Shown here: piece after piece, positions 8,658 to 15,679 of the stretch
Layout of the letters: every line of letters starts with the position of its first letter
How positions within the stretch are numbered: the first letter of the stretch is position 1
Source of the DNA: Haloferax sp046557615
GTDB lineage: Archaea; Halobacteriota; Halobacteria; Halobacteriales; Haloferacaceae
DNA: 64,000 bases
Assembly (NCBI RefSeq): GCF_046557615.1
Contig: NZ_JBKIII010000001.1
Location: forward strand, 186,001 to 250,000
Direction of reading: 5' to 3'
Translations under genes and position numbers: made by a program
Notes under the pieces: generated by a model
Seen by the model: only the letters and a program-made list of their open reading frames with translations
Told to the model about the DNA's origin: nothing
Database searches by the model: none

Positions 8658-8666
8658 TTTTTATCC
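8658..8666. promoter_or_regulatory. Shared central A/T box between divergent TraB and glycerate kinase genes
   Basis: The 53-base gap between the two divergent start codons (8635 minus, 8689 plus) holds one A/T-rich element, TTTTTATCC at 8658-8666. Its centre is 27 nt from each ATG, the optimal leaderless spacing in both directions. It probably serves as box A for both genes (inference). Confidence 0.5.
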
Positions 8667-8688
8667 GTGTCGGCATCGGGGCTGAACT

Positions 8689-10005
8689 ATGCACACATTC
8701 GACGCACGGACACCCACACCTGCACACGAGACGGCTATCGAGTGCCTTCGTGCGGGTGTGGAAGCTGTCCTCCCCGAACGCGTCGTCCACGAATCCGTCT
8801 CACTCGCGGGCGACACGCTCACCGTCGCCGATTCGAAATACGACCTCTCGAACTTCGACCGAATTCTCGTCGTCGGTGGCGGAAAAGCAGGTGATGGTGT
8901 CGCGGACGCGCTCGAACCGATTCTGGGAGACCGACTCGATGGCGGTGTCGTCGTCACGCCGAATCCGGGAACGGGGTCGAAAATCGACCGCCTACCGGGT
9001 GACCACCCAGTGCCTTCCCAGCGCGGCGTCGAGAGTACGAAACAGATTATCGACCTCCTTTCGGACCTCGACGAGCGAACGCTCGTCCTCGTCGCCGTCA
9101 CGGGTGGCGCGAGTGCGATTCTTCCTGCTCCTGCCGACGGCATCTCACTCGAAGACCTTCGCGCGACGACGACGCTCTTGCTCGAAAGCGGGGCCGATAT
9201 CCACGACCTCAACGCGGTTCGAAAACACCTCTCGACGCTCAAGGGTGGCGGCCTCGCTCGACTCGCAGAACCGGCGACGGTCGTCGGATTAGTTCTCTCG
9301 GACGTCGTCGGCAACGACCTCGACGTCATCGCCTCCGGGCCGACTGCACCGGACGAAACCACGTTCGACGACGCGCTCAGTGTCCTCGACCGATTCGACC
9401 TCGACGTTCCCGACGCGGTTCGAGCGCGTCTCGAATCAGGTGCGGCAGGTGAGATTTCTGAGACGCCCAAACCGGGTGCGGCGGTGTTCGACCGGGTGAC
9501 GAACCACGTTCTCGCGGACACGTTCACTGCGCTCGATGCCGCGCGCGACGTTGCGCGCGAGCGCGGGTACGAACCAATGATTCTCTCGTCGCGGATAGAA
9601 GGCGAGGCGCGTGAAGCCTCAAAGACGCATGTCGCGGTCGCTTCCGAGGTGTTAGCGACCGGAAACCCACTCGAACCCCCGGCAGTCGTCCTCTCCGGCG
9701 GCGAGTGTACGGTGACGGTTCGTGGCGACGGTGACGGCGGCCCGAATCTCGAATTTTGTCTCTCTGCGGGGACGGAGGTTCCAGACGGAGCGGTCATCGC
9801 CAGCATCGACAGCGACGGGAAAGACGGCGGAACCGATGTCGCGGGCGCGATTGTTGATTCGGAATCCGTCGAAAAACGGGCGGTACAGGCGGCGCTCGCC
9901 GAGAACGACGCGCTCCCGATTCTCCGTGATGCAGGTGCGCTCATCGACACCGGCCCGACGGGAACCAACGTCAACGACCTGCGCGTGGTCGTTCTCGACA
10001 ACTAA
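8689..10005 (+). CDS. Glycerate 2-kinase (MOFRL/GckA family)
   Basis: A 438-residue glycerate kinase of the MOFRL type, which phosphorylates D-glycerate, giving 2-phosphoglycerate in the archaeal and many bacterial members. Seen: the N-terminal Val-Val-Gly-Gly-Gly-Lys-Ala motif (about 63-69), the Thr-Gly-Gly-Ala-Ser-Ala segment (about 141), Leu-Ser-Asp-Val-Val-Gly-Asn-Asp (about 203), and the MOFRL domain with Leu-Ser-Gly-Gly-Glu-Cys-Thr-Val and the terminal Gly-Pro-Thr-Gly-Thr-Asn-Val-Asn-Asp-Leu. An A/T box centred 27 nt upstream supports the ATG at 8689. It fits sugar or serine-derived glycerate feeding into lower glycolysis. Confidence 0.9.
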   Translation: MHTFDARTPTPAHETAIECLRAGVEAVLPERVVHESVSLAGDTLTVADSKYDLSNFDRILVVGGGKAGDGVADALEPILGDRLDGGVVVTPNPGTGSKIDRLPGDHPVPSQRGVESTKQIIDLLSDLDERTLVLVAVTGGASAILPAPADGISLEDLRATTTLLLESGADIHDLNAVRKHLSTLKGGGLARLAEPATVVGLVLSDVVGNDLDVIASGPTAPDETTFDDALSVLDRFDLDVPDAVRARLESGAAGEISETPKPGAAVFDRVTNHVLADTFTALDAARDVARERGYEPMILSSRIEGEAREASKTHVAVASEVLATGNPLEPPAVVLSGGECTVTVRGDGDGGPNLEFCLSAGTEVPDGAVIASIDSDGKDGGTDVAGAIVDSESVEKRAVQAALAENDALPILRDAGALIDTGPTGTNVNDLRVVVLDN

Positions 10006-10055
10006 CCAACCCGTCTGACAACAGGTTTGTAACCTCCGGTGTAGTATCGAGTCCT

Positions 10056-10682
10056 ATGGCAGGTTTGCTGCCCTCCGCCCCTGATACCTCCTCCGCAGAC
10101 GAGCCCGCACCTCGGGTCATCGGTCTGGACGACGACGAAGCGACCGACCTTCTGTCCGCGCTCTCGTCGCAGACCGCACGGCGCGTTCTCTCTGCTCTCC
10201 ACACCGAACCGACCAACGCTGCCGACCTCGCCGAGCGCGTTGAAACATCCCTCCAGAACGTTCAGTACCACCTGAAAAAACTCGACGAGGCCGGACTCAT
10301 CGAAGTGGTCGATACCGTTTACTCCGAGAAAGGCCGGGAGATGAAAGTATACGCGCCCGCGGACCGCCCGCTGGTCGTCGTCGCCGCCACCGAAGAGACG
10401 CGAACTGGCTTGGCGAGCGCGCTCTCGAGTTTACTCGGTGCAGTTGCCGTCCTCGGTCTCCTGTCGGCGCTCGTCCAGTGGCTTGCGACCCGTGGCCAGC
10501 GTGCTGTCGCCGGTGGCGCTGATGCTGCCGCCGAGAGCGCCGAATCCGTCACGACTGCCACCGTCGAGGCCGCACCATCGGTCGCACAAGGTATTCCACC
10601 GGGCGTAGCGTTCTTCGCGGGCGGATTGGTCATCCTCGTCGCGCTCGCGCTCTTCGTCGTGTACCGGCGGCGATTAATCTGA
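10056..10682 (+). CDS. Membrane-anchored winged-helix (ArsR-type) regulator
   Basis: A 208-residue protein with an ArsR-like winged helix at about residues 28-105, followed by two hydrophobic segments (about 120-143 and 178-202) and a basic C-terminal end. The DNA-binding part includes Gln-Thr-Ala-Arg-Arg-Val-Leu-Ser-Ala-Leu and the recognition segment Thr-Ser-Leu-Gln-Asn-Val-Gln-Tyr-His-Leu-Lys-Lys-Leu. The combination predicts a one-component regulator tethered to the membrane. It lies 50 bases after the glycerate kinase gene on the same strand. Signal and targets are unknown. Confidence 0.82.
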   Translation: MAGLLPSAPDTSSADEPAPRVIGLDDDEATDLLSALSSQTARRVLSALHTEPTNAADLAERVETSLQNVQYHLKKLDEAGLIEVVDTVYSEKGREMKVYAPADRPLVVVAATEETRTGLASALSSLLGAVAVLGLLSALVQWLATRGQRAVAGGADAAAESAESVTTATVEAAPSVAQGIPPGVAFFAGGLVILVALALFVVYRRRLI

Positions 10683-10794
10683 TACTGTTTTGATATATGG
10701 TTGCTCGTTGACGCTCTTTTTTCACGTAATGTCGCGCGGCACCCCGGAATTTCGCTGAGGTAATTATTCGTACTCTCGCTGACTAATTAGTACC

Positions 10795-11238
10795 ATGCAA
10801 CACCGTGCCGAGGTCCGTGGTATCGGAATCGGCGTCGGGGACGATGGTTCGAACGTCCCTGCCGTTATTCTCGAAGCTCGGGAGGAGTACTTGCCCATCG
10901 TCATAACGACGGACCAAGCGCAAGCGATTCAGTTGGGTCTGACTGGCGAGAAGTTCGAACGACCGTTGACGCACGACCTGCTCGTCGAGATGGTGACCGA
11001 ATTCGGTGGTGCAATCGACAGCATCCGAATCGACGACCTCTCTGGTGGGACCTTCTACGCGAAAGTCGATGCGGAGCGGTACTCGAACGGCGAGGCCTAC
11101 GTGTTTACCTTCGATGCTCGCCCGAGTGACGCCATCGCGCTCGCGGTTCGCGTCGATTGCCCGATTCTCATCTCTGACGAAATTCTCGATGCGGCGGGTC
11201 GCCCACCGACGGCGTTCGATATCGATTTCGACCAGTAG
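10795..11238 (+). CDS. Bifunctional nuclease (BFN/DUF151) family protein
   Basis: A 147-residue single-domain member of the bifunctional nuclease family (DUF151), some of whose members show DNase and RNase activity. The family signature is clear: Ile-Val-Ile-Thr-Thr-Asp-Gln-Ala-Gln-Ala-Ile (about 37-47), the Thr-His-Asp-Leu-Leu segment, Gly-Gly-Thr-Phe-Tyr-Ala, and Asp-Ala-Arg-Pro-Ser-Asp-Ala-Ile-Ala-Leu-Ala-Val-Arg near residue 107. A box A (about 10760-10769) precedes the ATG at leaderless spacing. It seems to be independently transcribed. The role in haloarchaea is not established. Confidence 0.88.
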   Translation: MQHRAEVRGIGIGVGDDGSNVPAVILEAREEYLPIVITTDQAQAIQLGLTGEKFERPLTHDLLVEMVTEFGGAIDSIRIDDLSGGTFYAKVDAERYSNGEAYVFTFDARPSDAIALAVRVDCPILISDEILDAAGRPPTAFDIDFDQ

Positions 11239-11282
11239 GTCATCTCCCTGCTTTTCAAATCCCCTCGGCGCGAGGTCATGCC

Positions 11283-11771
11283 ATGAGCGAATCTACTGCC
11301 ACACTTGCGCACTCGCAGACCGAGATGACCGAACTCGTGTTGCCGAACGACACAAACAACCTCGGGCGGGCGCTCGGTGGGGCAGTGCTTCACTGGATGG
11401 ACATCTGTGGGGCGATTGCGGCGATGCGATTCTCGAATCGGCAGTGTGTCACCGCCTCGATGGACCACGTCGATTTTATCAGCGCCATCGACCTCGGCGA
11501 AGTCGCGGTCATGGAAGCCTACGTGTTCAACGTCGGTCGGACCAGCATCGACGTGAAAGTCGATGTCCACGCGGAGAACCCGAAGACCGACGAACGCCGG
11601 AAGACGACCACGTCGTTTCTGACCTTCGTCGCGCTCGACGGCGACGGAAGACCAACTCCCGTGCCAAAACTCACCTGTGAGACGCCAGAAGAAGAAGCAC
11701 TCAGACAGGAGGCCGTCGAAGGCCGCGCCGAACAGTTAGAGATGGTTATCGAGCGGATGGAAGACCTCTAA
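11283..11771 (+). CDS. Hotdog-fold acyl-CoA thioesterase
   Basis: A 162-residue hotdog protein of the YciA/acyl-CoA hydrolase type, predicted to hydrolyse acyl-CoA to acid and CoA. Family features: Leu-Pro-Asn-Asp-Thr-Asn-Asn-Leu-Gly-Arg-Ala-Leu-Gly-Gly (residues about 20-33, with the catalytic Asn/Asp region), Leu-His-Trp-Met-Asp, and Ala-Ser-Met-Asp-His-Val-Asp-Phe. A Glu-rich C-terminal helix follows. It is monocistronic or loosely linked to neighbouring genes. The natural substrate chain length cannot be told from the sequence. Confidence 0.9.
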   Translation: MSESTATLAHSQTEMTELVLPNDTNNLGRALGGAVLHWMDICGAIAAMRFSNRQCVTASMDHVDFISAIDLGEVAVMEAYVFNVGRTSIDVKVDVHAENPKTDERRKTTTSFLTFVALDGDGRPTPVPKLTCETPEEEALRQEAVEGRAEQLEMVIERMEDL

Positions 11772-11859
11772 TCGAGTTCGTCTTGTCCGTATTTCCCCCC
11801 GGTGAAACCTCACCATGGCGAACGAACCCTTATCGGGGACGGCGACCCAATCAATTTCT

Positions 11860-12315
11860 ATGCTCGACGTTCCTGTCCCCGATGCCCCGACGCTCCCGAA
11901 GGTGGACCCGAACCAGTACGACGATGCGAACATCGCCGCTGATGCGGACTTCAAGCGAACTGAGTTAGAGCAGTTCCTCCACGACGGCGCGTGGGCCGAT
12001 GCGTTCGAACAGTGGGCCAAAGAGACGCCAGTCACCGAAACACAGTGGCAAATCGTCCTCGACCTCGACTTACTCACCTACTTCGATTTCTTCTGGGACG
12101 ACTTCGCCGACCGAGTTGGGTACCACGCACCCGGTATCCCCGAGGATTGGAAAGAGCGACAACTCCATCCAGAACTCACCTCGTGGGGGCAAGTGTCGTC
12201 GGTAAATGCGGGCCTGACCGAACTCGGACAACAGGCTTGCGACGTACTCAAAGACGACTATATCGACTGGGAGTCCGAGTACGAAGCTCCCGACGACCTG
12301 CCTGATTTCGGATAG
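11860..12315 (+). CDS. Conserved acidic hypothetical protein
   Basis: A 151-residue, very acidic protein beginning Met-Leu-Asp-Val-Pro-Val-Pro-Asp-Ala-Pro. It has many Trp, Tyr and Phe residues (for example Leu-Leu-Thr-Tyr-Phe-Asp-Phe-Phe-Trp-Asp-Asp-Phe) and a Pro-Gly-Ile-Pro-Glu-Asp-Trp-Lys segment, suggesting a folded soluble domain. An ATG 15 codons upstream (11815) is also in frame, but a TTATC box at about 11829-11834 sits at leaderless distance from 11860, so I prefer the shorter form. I believe homologues occur across haloarchaea, but I recognise no named function. Confidence 0.72.
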   Translation: MLDVPVPDAPTLPKVDPNQYDDANIAADADFKRTELEQFLHDGAWADAFEQWAKETPVTETQWQIVLDLDLLTYFDFFWDDFADRVGYHAPGIPEDWKERQLHPELTSWGQVSSVNAGLTELGQQACDVLKDDYIDWESEYEAPDDLPDFG

Positions 12316-12479
12316 TCAGCGTGGATTTGATGTCGAGTAGTCAGGAACCGGAGACTGTATATGATTTCAGAATGTATTGATTTAATGGACATTGAGGCAG
12401 TATTGGGCGTTCTTATGGTCTCATTTTGGTTGAATTTGGGAAAACAGACATGTAGTCAAAATCACACCTATTGCTTGCG

Positions 12480-13898
12480 ATGACCGATACAAAGCGCCGC
12501 GATGTACTCCGCGCAGTCGGTGGTCTCACCGTCATTGGTGGCCTTGCAGGCTGCATGGGTGGCACCGCCGGTGGCGACCAGACCGAGACTGAGACGACGA
12601 CTGACTCGATGACTGAAACCGAAACCGAGACGACGTCGACGCCAACTCCCGAATCGGAGATGGCGATGGTTCGCGTCGCGCACCTCGCACCTGATGCGCC
12701 CGACGTGGACATCTACGTCGATGGCGAAGTCGCCCTCTCCGGTGTCTCGTTCTCGGCCGTGAGCGACTATCTCTCCGTTCCAATCGGGACGAGAACTGTC
12801 GCAATCACGCCCGCAGGCGACGAATCGACTGTCGTCTTCGAAGACGACCTCGAACTCGCCGAGGCGACGTATACGGTCGCCGCAGTCGGCGAGTTGAGCG
12901 AAGAGACGTTCCAACCACTCATCCTCGAAGACGATGTCTCCGAACCGGGCGACGACATGGCGCGCGTCCGCGTCGTCCACGCCTCGCCCGACGCACCCGC
13001 AGTAGACATCACCGCTGGTGAGACGGTCCTCTTCGATGGTGTCGAATTCACGCAGTCAGGAAGTGTCGAAGTCCCCGCTGACACGTACACCATCCAAGTC
13101 CGTGGTGACACCGAGTCGAACGACGGCGATGCAGTCGCCGAGTTCGACCTCGAACTCGCCAGTAATTCCGTCTACACCGTCTTTGCTGCGGGTTACCTGA
13201 CGCCCGACGACGAACCCACGATGGAGGAGTTCCGCCCCATCGTCACCGTCGATTCCGGTTCTGGCGGCGGACTCGTCGAACCCGCTGTCTCGCTCCGCGT
13301 GGCTCACCTCTCGCCTGACGCTCCCAACGTCGACGTACTCGTCGAAGGCGAACCAGTTCTCACGGACGTACCCTTCGGTGCCGTGAGCGACTACCTGATG
13401 CTGGAGGAAGGAACCTACCAAGTGACTGTCCAAGCCGCAGGCGACCCCGACACGGTTGTCTTCGACGAGTCGCTCGACTTAGCCGCCGGGGCCTACACTG
13501 CCGCGGCAGTCGGCGAACTCGAAGAGGACGCCGAGAATCCGTTTATGGTTCAGATACTCGAAGACGACCGCTCCGAGCCTGAGGGTGAAACTGCCCGCGT
13601 GCGTGTCTTCCACGCCTCGCCTGACGCACCCGCAGTCGATGTGACCGTCGCCTCCACCGGTGACGTTCTCGTCGATGGACTCGCATTCGGAGAGACGGCC
13701 ACCGTAGACGTGCCCGCTGGCGAGTACACCATCGAAGTCCGTGGCGACACTGAGACCAACGACGGCGACGTGGTTGGCGAGTTCGGCCTCGCCGCAGAAG
13801 CAGGCTACGCCTACACTGCTATCGCTCAGGGCTACCTGACGACCGACGACGAACCGACGGACGCCGAGTTCGACCTTCAGGTTGTCATCGACAACTGA
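12480..13898 (+). CDS. Tat-exported lipoprotein with four DUF4397 domains
   Basis: A 472-residue surface protein. Residues 1-25 form a Tat-type lipoprotein signal: Lys-Arg-Arg-Asp-Val-Leu, a hydrophobic core, and the lipobox Leu-Ala-Gly-Cys with Cys25 as lipidation site. A Thr/Glu-rich linker follows, then four DUF4397 beta domains, each opening with V-x-H-x-(A/S)-P-D-A-P-x-V-D at about residues 64, 162, 273 and 373. Domains 1+2 and 3+4 look like a tandem duplication of a two-domain unit. The ATG at 12480 is preferred over an upstream TTG because it places the twin Arg correctly. A cell-surface adhesion or structural role is likely (inference). Confidence 0.88.
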   Translation: MTDTKRRDVLRAVGGLTVIGGLAGCMGGTAGGDQTETETTTDSMTETETETTSTPTPESEMAMVRVAHLAPDAPDVDIYVDGEVALSGVSFSAVSDYLSVPIGTRTVAITPAGDESTVVFEDDLELAEATYTVAAVGELSEETFQPLILEDDVSEPGDDMARVRVVHASPDAPAVDITAGETVLFDGVEFTQSGSVEVPADTYTIQVRGDTESNDGDAVAEFDLELASNSVYTVFAAGYLTPDDEPTMEEFRPIVTVDSGSGGGLVEPAVSLRVAHLSPDAPNVDVLVEGEPVLTDVPFGAVSDYLMLEEGTYQVTVQAAGDPDTVVFDESLDLAAGAYTAAAVGELEEDAENPFMVQILEDDRSEPEGETARVRVFHASPDAPAVDVTVASTGDVLVDGLAFGETATVDVPAGEYTIEVRGDTETNDGDVVGEFGLAAEAGYAYTAIAQGYLTTDDEPTDAEFDLQVVIDN

Positions 13899-14001
13899 AA
13901 CCTCAGGTGAACGCCTCTCTCAGGCGAACACCTCTTTCTGCGAGTCGAACCTGTCTACTCGCCGATACCCTTAGGTCGATTTCGCGTGTACTATTCGGGG
14001 A

Positions 14002-14280
14002 ATGGAGGGCGTGCTTTGGTACGTGCTCACCGGGACGCGCGGTGGCGAAAACCGGATTCGAATCCTCCGCGAACTCGCGGACCGACCTCGCAATGCGAAT
14101 CGCCTCGCAGAAGAGTTAGGTCTCGACTACAAGACGGTTCGTCACCACCTCGGTGTCCTCGTAGAAAACGGCGTCGTCGAGCAGAGCGGGAACAGATACG
14201 GGTCCGTCTACATCCCGTCACAACTTGCTCGCACCCACTGGCAGACCATCGAACAGATAATCGAACAGACGACCGAGTAA
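14002..14280 (+). CDS. Small winged-helix transcriptional regulator
   Basis: A 92-residue ArsR-like winged-helix protein, essentially a stand-alone DNA-binding domain. Seen: Arg-Ile-Arg-Ile-Leu-Arg-Glu-Leu, Arg-Pro-Arg-Asn-Ala-Asn-Arg-Leu-Ala-Glu-Glu-Leu-Gly-Leu-Asp-Tyr-Lys-Thr-Val-Arg-His-His (recognition region about residues 33-50), and a wing with Ser-Gly-Asn-Arg-Tyr-Gly. No sensor domain is attached. The next gene, a three-helix membrane protein, starts 46 bases downstream on the same strand and may be its partner or signal input (inference). Confidence 0.83.
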   Translation: MEGVLWYVLTGTRGGENRIRILRELADRPRNANRLAEELGLDYKTVRHHLGVLVENGVVEQSGNRYGSVYIPSQLARTHWQTIEQIIEQTTE

Positions 14281-14326
14281 TTCCAATGCACCCACTCCCG
14301 ACCGCAGACCAAGCCAGACACCAGCG

Positions 14327-14632
14327 ATGAGCATCTGGGTCGATATCGCCCGCCTATCGGTTGGCCTTAGCGCCGCGTTCCTCCTCGTACTCCTCGGAAT
14401 CTGGGGACGGAACTACGTGACCTTCAGGTCTAAACACGCACTCGGCCTCCTCGTCTTCGGCTTTTTCCTCTTCGCGCAGAGCATCTTCGCGCTGTACTAC
14501 TACACCGCAGACCCCACACTCTCGGTCTGGTTCGCCACAGAGATGCCTGCGATTGCGTGGCGCGTCCTGATGGGAATTCACGTCTTGCAGGCCGTGGCAC
14601 TCGGTGTGCTGTTGTGGATTACGTGGGACTGA
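14327..14632 (+). CDS. Small three-helix membrane protein
   Basis: A 101-residue protein with three hydrophobic helices (about residues 5-24, 38-57 and 76-99) separated by short polar loops, including the positively charged Arg-Asn-Tyr-Val-Thr-Phe-Arg-Ser-Lys. It lies 46 bases after a winged-helix regulator gene on the same strand. This pairing of a small wHTH and a small membrane protein recurs in haloarchaea, as far as I recall, but no function is assigned. The ATG at 14327 is the only reasonable start. Confidence 0.7.
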   Translation: MSIWVDIARLSVGLSAAFLLVLLGIWGRNYVTFRSKHALGLLVFGFFLFAQSIFALYYYTADPTLSVWFATEMPAIAWRVLMGIHVLQAVALGVLLWITWD

Positions 14633-14689
14633 GAGCGTGTTCACGCTGGCCCACAGCGTTTTACACTGCGCCTGAGAACTGACGTGTCG

Positions 14690-15280
14690 ATGCGCCGACG
14701 TGCCCTCCTCTCCAGCACTGCCGCACTCTCGCTCGCCTCACTCTCGGGGTGTCTCGGTGACGCCCGTGAAGTCGCCAGCGGTGATATTCACGGCGAACAC
14801 GGCTACGCGAACCTCCACCCCGCAGACGAACAGTACTTCCACGGGTCGTTTCAAGACGATTCGAATTTCCGAGGCTGGCTGTTTCCCGACCCACCTGCCG
14901 ACCAGGCCGACGTGTTCACCGACCGCGCCCTCCAAGGTGAGTTCTCGAACGACCTCTTGTGGGCCGACGGAAACTCGTTCGTCCTGCTGTTCGAGGTTCG
15001 AATGCCACGCGACGAGGCGGCCTTCTACAACACTGTTGGATTCGTCGAGTGGACTGGCTGGGACGACTGTGAGATTCCGATACGCAGGTCGGGGACGACC
15101 TACGAGGGAGACCCCGACGCCAGCGAACTCGTCTGTACGGCGATTCACAAGTTCACCGTCGAACGCGATGGCGAACCGACGGGGGCGACGCTTGCCGTTC
15201 GTGACCGGGAGACGGACGAACCGGTTGGAACCTACTACGTCGAAGCGTGGGCGAACCAACGCGCCGAACCGTCGGCCTAA
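14690..15280 (+). CDS. Predicted exported lipoprotein
   Basis: A 196-residue protein whose N terminus (Met-Arg-Arg-Arg-Ala-Leu-Leu-Ser-Ser, hydrophobic core, Leu-Ser-Gly-Cys) is a Tat-like lipoprotein signal with Cys21 as the lipid-modified residue. The rest is a Trp/Tyr/Asp-rich soluble domain with no motif I recognise. A GTG two codons earlier is possible, but an A/T box near 14657-14665 favours the ATG at 14690. It follows the regulator/membrane protein pair on the same strand, yet has its own promoter. It probably sits on the outer face of the membrane. Confidence 0.72.
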   Translation: MRRRALLSSTAALSLASLSGCLGDAREVASGDIHGEHGYANLHPADEQYFHGSFQDDSNFRGWLFPDPPADQADVFTDRALQGEFSNDLLWADGNSFVLLFEVRMPRDEAAFYNTVGFVEWTGWDDCEIPIRRSGTTYEGDPDASELVCTAIHKFTVERDGEPTGATLAVRDRETDEPVGTYYVEAWANQRAEPSA

Positions 15281-15330
15281 TCGACAGCGTCGGAGTAAGC
15301 GTTATTTACGTCCCGACACATCCCTCATCT

Positions 15331-15423
15331 ATGCGACGACACTCACCTGTCGCCCGGCTTACCCCGGTCCGACAGTCTCTTCTTCGTGTCGTCGGTCAGT
15401 CGTCGATTATTGCGGGGCAGTAG
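15331..15423 (+). CDS. Possible 30-aa leaderless micro-ORF
   Basis: An ATG at 15331 opens a 30-codon frame (Met-Arg-Arg-His-Ser-Pro-Val ... Ile-Ile-Ala-Gly-Gln, stop TAG). A TTATTTA-type box at about 15301-15308 is at leaderless distance, which is the only positive evidence. The peptide is basic and has no family. It could equally be chance. Confidence 0.22.
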   Translation: MRRHSPVARLTPVRQSLLRVVGQSSIIAGQ

Positions 15424-15648
15424 CCTCGCATCTCACACCCTACCCTGACGCTTGCATCGCCCGCCGAGTACTCACAATAGCCGTCAATGGAACACACCGA
15501 CGACTCACACCTCTCGTATCGACCGACGACCACACCATCCCATCGAACCCGATGGGTATCGCACCAGCGACAGCGACGAACCAATGTCTGAAGAACGCCT
15601 GCAAGACCCGCCGAACGACCGCTCGAACGACGCGGACGAGACCCGCCG

Positions 15649-15660
15649 TTTTGATATATA
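15649..15660 (+). promoter_or_regulatory. ileS box A
   Basis: The AT-rich run GTTTTGATATATA (about 15649-15660) lies 20-31 nt before the ileS ATG at 15680. It supports that start rather than the longer open extension. Confidence 0.6.
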
Positions 15661-15679
15661 TCCGCGAGAAGGACGGGGT

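Larger units (their letters stand above)
15281..15679. other. Intergenic region before ileS
   Basis: About 399 bases. The left part holds a possible 30-codon ORF (15331-15423) with its own A/T box. The right end holds the ileS box A (about 15649-15660). In-frame extension of ileS into this region is open but gives a non-acidic, low-complexity sequence, so I treat it as non-coding. No tRNA or T-box-like fold was recognised by eye. Confidence 0.5.
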
